Shown here in pieces: positions 5,613-8,960 of a stretch of DNA of 8,960 nucleotides (position 1 is the first letter of the stretch; the number at the start of each line of letters is the position of its first letter). Origin of the DNA: Methylobacteriaceae bacterium. GTDB taxonomy: Bacteria > Pseudomonadota > Alphaproteobacteria > Rhizobiales > Beijerinckiaceae. The DNA lies in assembly GCA_019247255.1 (NCBI GenBank), contig JAFAPJ010000068.1, forward strand, positions 1-8,960, in the 5' to 3' direction. A program made the position numbers and the translations under genes. Below the pieces are notes generated by a model that saw only the letters and a program-made list of their open reading frames with translations, ran no database searches and was not told the origin of the DNA.

Positions 5613-7211
5613 CTAGATATGCCAGTCGCTCGAGCCCGTGTGGAACAGGACCTGCCCCTCCGAATAGAGCCGGGCGATCCCGTCGCTGTTGTAGCCGGCC
5701 TCGTTATGGGCCGTTTCGCCGCCATAGGTCGCACCGTGTAAGGCGATGCTGTGGACGTACAGGTTGCGGTCCGTGGCGGACGATCCTCCGTAGAGGTCGT
5801 CGATGAACCTGATCGCCACGTCGTGGGCGCCGGTGCCGAACGTCCCCTGAAGCACGACATCCGCCGCCTGCCCGGCCGCGTGGGAGGCCGTCGCGACTTG
5901 GACCCCTCCGACCTGCTGGCCATCGACGGTCACGATGAAATGCGGGTCGCCCCTGTAGCTGTCGCCCGAGACGCGGATCGAGAGCGTGTCCGCGGATCCC
6001 GTGCGAAAGACCGCCTGGCCGCCGGAGAACATGTTCGCCGTGCCCCCGGAATTCCAGCCTGCGTCGTTCGCCGCCTCGTCCCCGGCATAGGTCTGGCCGC
6101 CCCACCGTAGCTCGTGAACGTACAGGTTGCGGTCTCCGGCCGAGCCCCCGTACAGATCGTCCACGAAGCGGACGGCGACCTCGTGCTGGCCGGCCATCGG
6201 CGGCACCGCGAGCACCACGTCCTGCACTTGACCGGCCTGGTGCGAGGCGCCCGCCGCCTGGACGCCTCCGACCTGCCGGCCGTCGACGGTCACGACGAAA
6301 TGCGGATCGCCCTTGTAGCTGTCGCCGGACACGCGCAGCACCAGCGTGTCGTCGACCGGCGGAGGCGGGCTCGCCGAGGCATGCGGGCCGAAAGCCTTGA
6401 GGAAAGCCGCGCTCGACGCCGGATTGTGGTTATCGTGCAGCTTACCATTGAAGCCGGCCGCATCGTCCTCCCAGTAGTTGGCGAACAGCATATGGTTCTT
6501 CGTCATCCAGTCGGCGAAACGCTGGATGTAGTCGCCGGCGCCGTCCGATTTGACGCCCCATTCGGAGATGGCGGTGTCCTTGCCGTGGGCGGCCGCGAAA
6601 TCCTGCTGCCAGCGTAGTCCGAACGGCTGGGACACCTTCGACTGGAACGCGGAGGCCGGATCCGCCGGGTCCCAACGCGTGTCGTAATAGACGTCCATTC
6701 CTACGACGTCCACGTAAGCGTCGCCGGGATAGGCCGTCTCGGGGTTCAGCGATCCGCCGAGATTCACGTCCCAGACGAACTTGAACTGGTTGGAGACCGA
6801 GCGGAACGTGGACACGAGCTGCTGGTAGGCGCTGACGAACGCCGCCTCGTGGCCGCCGGCCGACCACGGCATCCAGTCGCCGTTGAACTCCCAGCCGACG
6901 CGCACGTAAATCGGATCCGCATCGCTGCGGCTGCTCGCGATTGCCTGGGCGGCGGACAGGAAATGCGAGTTGTCCGCCCCTGTCGCGACCTGCTCGAGCG
7001 ACGTCCCGTTCACGGTCAGCGGAACCGACAGCATCAGTCGCGCCTCGGCGTCCTTCCACTGGCCGATCTCGTACGAGACCGAGCTGTCGAACGCGGCCCA
7101 GCTGCGTTCGTCCAAATAGTTCAGAACCATGTCGGCCGGACGACCGAGCCAGCTCTGGGCAGCGCCGAGCGCGGCCGGGTCGTTCCCGACATAAAAGCCC
7201 AATTTCGTCAT
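5613..7211 (-). CDS. GH26-like glycanase with two CBM60-like modules
   Basis: Paralogue of the convergent plus-strand glycanase; 532 residues from the chosen ATG. The GH26-like barrel spans about 1-276: VGWEFNGDWMPW (105-116) with acid/base Glu108, VVGMDVYY (169-176), and TAISEWG (213-219) with nucleophile Glu217, 109 residues apart as expected. A short Pro-rich linker (SPPPPVDD) follows, then CBM60-like modules at about 287-403 and 408-523, with GDSYKGDPHF/GDSYRGDPHF and DDLYGGS..DRNLYVH. The reading frame could start at GTG 7253, but ATG 7211 is preferred: GGGAG lies 5 bases upstream and MTKLGFYVGNDP aligns with MTSLGVYAGTSP of the paralogue. Neither start gives a signal peptide, and in-frame TAG at 7296-7298 limits extension. 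It lacks the cadherin-like domain. The role is presumably hydrolysis of a beta-linked polysaccharide; how it leaves the cell, if it does, is not evident. Confidence 0.88.
   Translation of the reverse strand: MTKLGFYVGNDPAALGAAQSWLGRPADMVLNYLDERSWAAFDSSVSYEIGQWKDAEARLMLSVPLTVNGTSLEQVATGADNSHFLSAAQAIASSRSDADPIYVRVGWEFNGDWMPWSAGGHEAAFVSAYQQLVSTFRSVSNQFKFVWDVNLGGSLNPETAYPGDAYVDVVGMDVYYDTRWDPADPASAFQSKVSQPFGLRWQQDFAAAHGKDTAISEWGVKSDGAGDYIQRFADWMTKNHMLFANYWEDDAAGFNGKLHDNHNPASSAAFLKAFGPHASASPPPPVDDTLVLRVSGDSYKGDPHFVVTVDGRQVGGVQAAGASHQAGQVQDVVLAVPPMAGQHEVAVRFVDDLYGGSAGDRNLYVHELRWGGQTYAGDEAANDAGWNSGGTANMFSGGQAVFRTGSADTLSIRVSGDSYRGDPHFIVTVDGQQVGGVQVATASHAAGQAADVVLQGTFGTGAHDVAIRFIDDLYGGSSATDRNLYVHSIALHGATYGGETAHNEAGYNSDGIARLYSEGQVLFHTGSSDWHI
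5643..6353 (-). repeat. Tandem CBM60-like modules of the minus-strand glycanase
   Basis: Two copies, 6003-6353 (proximal) and 5643-5990 (distal). Both start DTL..RVSGDSY.GDPHF.VTVDG.QVGGVQ, contain DDLYGGS and DRNLYVH, and end in an FxxGxx-type strand followed by TGS. They resemble each other more than the modules of the neighbouring gene, from which they differ in the C-terminal third (GWNSGG/GYNSDG instead of GWNDATTAQ). With the plus-strand pair they form four related modules arranged head-in across the convergence point. Confidence 0.78.
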
Positions 7212-7305
7212 GTCAGCTCCCGACCCTGAGGTGCATGCAAACGGCGCGCTCACGTCGGCAAGACCGTCGGATAGCGTCCTTAATGATGTGTAAACCTACG
7301 GCCCA

Positions 7306-7355
7306 ACTGTGACCCTATTTTGCTCGGCAGGTCACAGTCATGGCCGCTGGTGACC
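7306..7355. promoter_or_regulatory. Perfect 9-bp inverted repeat plus third half-site, candidate operator
   Basis: ACTGTGACC (7306-7314) is the exact reverse complement of GGTCACAGT (7330-7338), with 15 bases between. A third half-site, GTGACC (7350-7355), again faces GGTCAC at 7330-7335. It lies about 95-145 bases upstream of the ATG of the minus-strand GH26 gene. Three alternating half-sites suggest binding of a dimeric regulator; a transcribed hairpin in a leader is the alternative. Confidence 0.45.
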
Positions 7356-7363
7356 GACAAGTC

Positions 7364-7388
7364 TTCCACGAGTGTCATGTTTGTGGAA
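7364..7388. promoter_or_regulatory. Second inverted repeat upstream of the minus-strand GH26 gene
   Basis: TTCCAC (7364-7369) and GTGGAA (7383-7388) are perfect reverse complements separated by 13 bases, directly beside the GGTCAC dyads. In plus-strand RNA three more pairs with wobbles could extend the stem. The flanking 7374-7430 is notably A/T-rich for this window, as a control region might be. Confidence 0.3.
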
Positions 7389-7454
7389 AACGTCGCGAGC
7401 AATATTGAGATAGGAAAAGTGAAATAGCTTCGGCGCAAGCGCTCCGGTTGTCGG

Positions 7455-7478
7455 CTGTGCGGGAGCCCTGTGCGGGAG
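7455..7478. repeat. Short 13-bp-period tandem repeat after the PBP gene
   Basis: CTGTGCGGGAG occurs at 7455-7465 and again at 7468-7478. It lies 15 bases beyond the stop codon of the minus-strand penicillin-binding protein. The function is unknown; slippage duplication is enough to explain it. Confidence 0.5.
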
Positions 7479-7492
7479 TCCCGAGAACCCGC

Positions 7493-8960
7493 TCACTCGA
7501 CCCCGAAGATGCGCGACAGCAGGTCCGGGATCGAGTTCGTGGTCGTCGGGTCGCCGCGGCGCGCGCCCGCCTCCGCGACGCGCGGGCTGCCCGGTGGCCG
7601 CCAGCCCTGCGAGCCCGGCAGCGGCACAGGCGCCTGCCCGGCGAGCGCGCCTTTCATGAAGCGGGCCCAGATCTCGACCGGCAGGTTGCCGCCGGAGACC
7701 TTCTTGGTCGGCGTGCCGTCGTCGTTACCGAGCCAGACGCCCGCGACCAGCGTCCCCGTGTAGCCGACGAACCAGGCGTCGCGGAAATCCTGGCTCGTGC
7801 CGGTCTTGCCCGCGGCCTCCCAGCCCGGAATCTCGCCCTTGCGGGCGGTGCCGGTGAGCAGGGTCTCGCGCATCATGGCGTTCATCATCGCGACGGGGCC
7901 CGGCTCGATGACGCGGCCGAGCCCGCCGCCCTGGCGACGGTAGAGCGGCCGGCCGTTCGACCCCTTCACCTCCGCGATGATCCAGGGGATCGTGCCGGTC
8001 CCGCCGCTCGCGAAGCCCGCGAAGGCGCCCACGAGCTCGACCGGCGTGACCTCTGAGGTGCCGAGCGCGATCGAGGCGTTCGGCTGCAGCGCGGAGGCGA
8101 TGCCGAGCCGCTGCGCGGTCTGCACGACGGCCTTCGGCCCGACCTCGAGCGCGACCCGGACCGCGACCGTGTTCAAGGAGAGCGCGAGCGCGTCGCGCAG
8201 CGTCACTGGCCCGCGATAGTCGCGGGAATAGTTCTCGGGATGCCAGCCCTTCACGCTGATCGGCCCGTCCTCGCGCACCGTGTCGGGGGTCAGCCCGCGC
8301 TCGATGGCCGTCAGATAGACGAAGGGCTTGAAGGCCGAGCCCGGCTGCCGCTTCGCGTTTGTCGCGCGATTGAACTGGCTGTCCGCGTAGCTGCGGCCGC
8401 CGACGAGCGCCCGGAGCGCGCCGTCGGGCCGCATGGCAACGAACGCGCCCTGCTCGACGCCGAACTTCGCGCCTTTCGCGGCGAGCTCGTCGACGAGGGC
8501 GCGCTCGGCCAGCCCCTGCAGGTTCGGATCGATCGTGGTCGTGACCACGACGTCGTTCTCAACCGTCCCGACGAAATCGTCGAGCACGTCCATGACGAGG
8601 TCGGCCGCGTAATTCGCCGAGCCGGCGCCCGCGCGGCGCACGGCCTTCGCGGGCGTGGCGAGCGCGGTCTTGAGCTGGTCGCCCGAGATGTAGCCCTCGT
8701 CCGCCATCGCGGCGAGCACCATGGCGGCCCTGGCCTTGGCGGCCTCCGGGTTGCGGTTCGGCGCGAGGCGCGAGGGCGCCTGGACGAGGCCCGCCAGCGT
8801 CGCGGCCTCCGCCACCGTCACCTCGCGGGCGGACTTGGCGAAGTAGCGCTGCGCCGCCGCCTCGACCCCGTAGGCGCCCGAGCCGAAATAGACCCGGTTC
8901 AGGTAGAGCTCGAGGATCTCGTCCTTGCGGTAGCGGTGCTCCAGCCAGAGCGCCAGGATC
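7493..8960 (-). CDS. Class A penicillin-binding protein (PBP1A type), N-terminus beyond window
   Basis: Bifunctional peptidoglycan synthase: glycosyltransferase (GT51) polymerising lipid II, then a DD-transpeptidase cross-linking stems, anchored in the inner membrane and acting in the periplasm. The coding frame is open to the right edge, giving 488 complete visible codons. The first part is the end of GT51 (ILELYLNRVYFGSGAYGVE, then AATLAGLVQAPSRLAP). The transpeptidase motifs follow in order: SAFK with the acylated Ser at 8336-8338, SLN about 170 bp further on, and KTGTS within AAGKTGTSQDFRDAW. The protein ends in a Pro/Gly/Arg-rich tail and LLSRIFGVE. Missing at the N-terminus are the membrane anchor and the catalytic Glu region of GT51. 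A GTG at 8821 lies inside the conserved GT51 domain and is not the true start. It runs in the same direction as the GH26 gene but is separated by a 281-bp gap, so the two are probably independent. Confidence 0.95.
   Translation of the reverse strand, partial: ILALWLEHRYRKDEILELYLNRVYFGSGAYGVEAAAQRYFAKSAREVTVAEAATLAGLVQAPSRLAPNRNPEAAKARAAMVLAAMADEGYISGDQLKTALATPAKAVRRAGAGSANYAADLVMDVLDDFVGTVENDVVVTTTIDPNLQGLAERALVDELAAKGAKFGVEQGAFVAMRPDGALRALVGGRSYADSQFNRATNAKRQPGSAFKPFVYLTAIERGLTPDTVREDGPISVKGWHPENYSRDYRGPVTLRDALALSLNTVAVRVALEVGPKAVVQTAQRLGIASALQPNASIALGTSEVTPVELVGAFAGFASGGTGTIPWIIAEVKGSNGRPLYRRQGGGLGRVIEPGPVAMMNAMMRETLLTGTARKGEIPGWEAAGKTGTSQDFRDAWFVGYTGTLVAGVWLGNDDGTPTKKVSGGNLPVEIWARFMKGALAGQAPVPLPGSQGWRPPGSPRVAEAGARRGDPTTTNSIPDLLSRIFGVE

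Noticed and set aside
8819..8821. GTG as the start of the penicillin-binding protein
   Set aside because: The frame continues upstream through conserved GT51 sequence to the window edge, so this codon is an internal Val.

Overview
The window is very GC-rich with dense G/C third codon positions. It reads as alphaproteobacterial chromosome, most likely Hyphomicrobiales (Methylobacteriaceae-like). The clues are the composition, a DUF3775-type protein and glycanases built from a GH26-like domain plus Ca-dependent xylan-binding (CBM60-like) modules. The genus is an inference.

Layout. 1-1233 (minus) is an aldehyde dehydrogenase cut off at its C-terminus by the window edge. 1292-2851 (minus) is a GH5/clan-A-like TIM-barrel glycoside hydrolase with no visible signal peptide; it lies 58 bp upstream of the dehydrogenase in the same direction, so the two may share a transcript. 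2889-3269 (plus) is a small DUF3775-type protein, divergent from the hydrolase. 3270-3624 holds no gene; it contains two strong hairpins and a weak promoter-like sequence. 3625-5583 (plus) and 5613-7211 (minus) are a convergent pair of paralogous GH26-like glycanases whose stops are 29 bp apart. Each ends in two CBM60-like modules, so four such modules sit back to back across the convergence point. Only the plus-strand member has a cadherin-like linker domain. 7212-7492 holds no gene but has several perfect inverted repeats and a short tandem repeat. 7493-8960 (minus) is a class A penicillin-binding protein (PBP1A type) whose N-terminus lies beyond the right edge.

How the parts fit. Three glycoside hydrolases in about 6 kb suggest a small polysaccharide-processing locus (beta-mannan, xylan-like polymer, or the cell's own exopolysaccharide) set between housekeeping-type genes. 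The most interesting feature is the tail-to-tail GH26/CBM pair. Both proteins start directly in the catalytic domain, and for the plus-strand gene an in-frame TGA immediately before the ATG rules out an upstream leader. If they act outside the cell, they must leave by a route that does not need an N-terminal signal, for example type I secretion. The dyad-rich region upstream of the minus-strand member is a candidate control region. No tRNA, rRNA, CRISPR array, transposase or integrase was seen.
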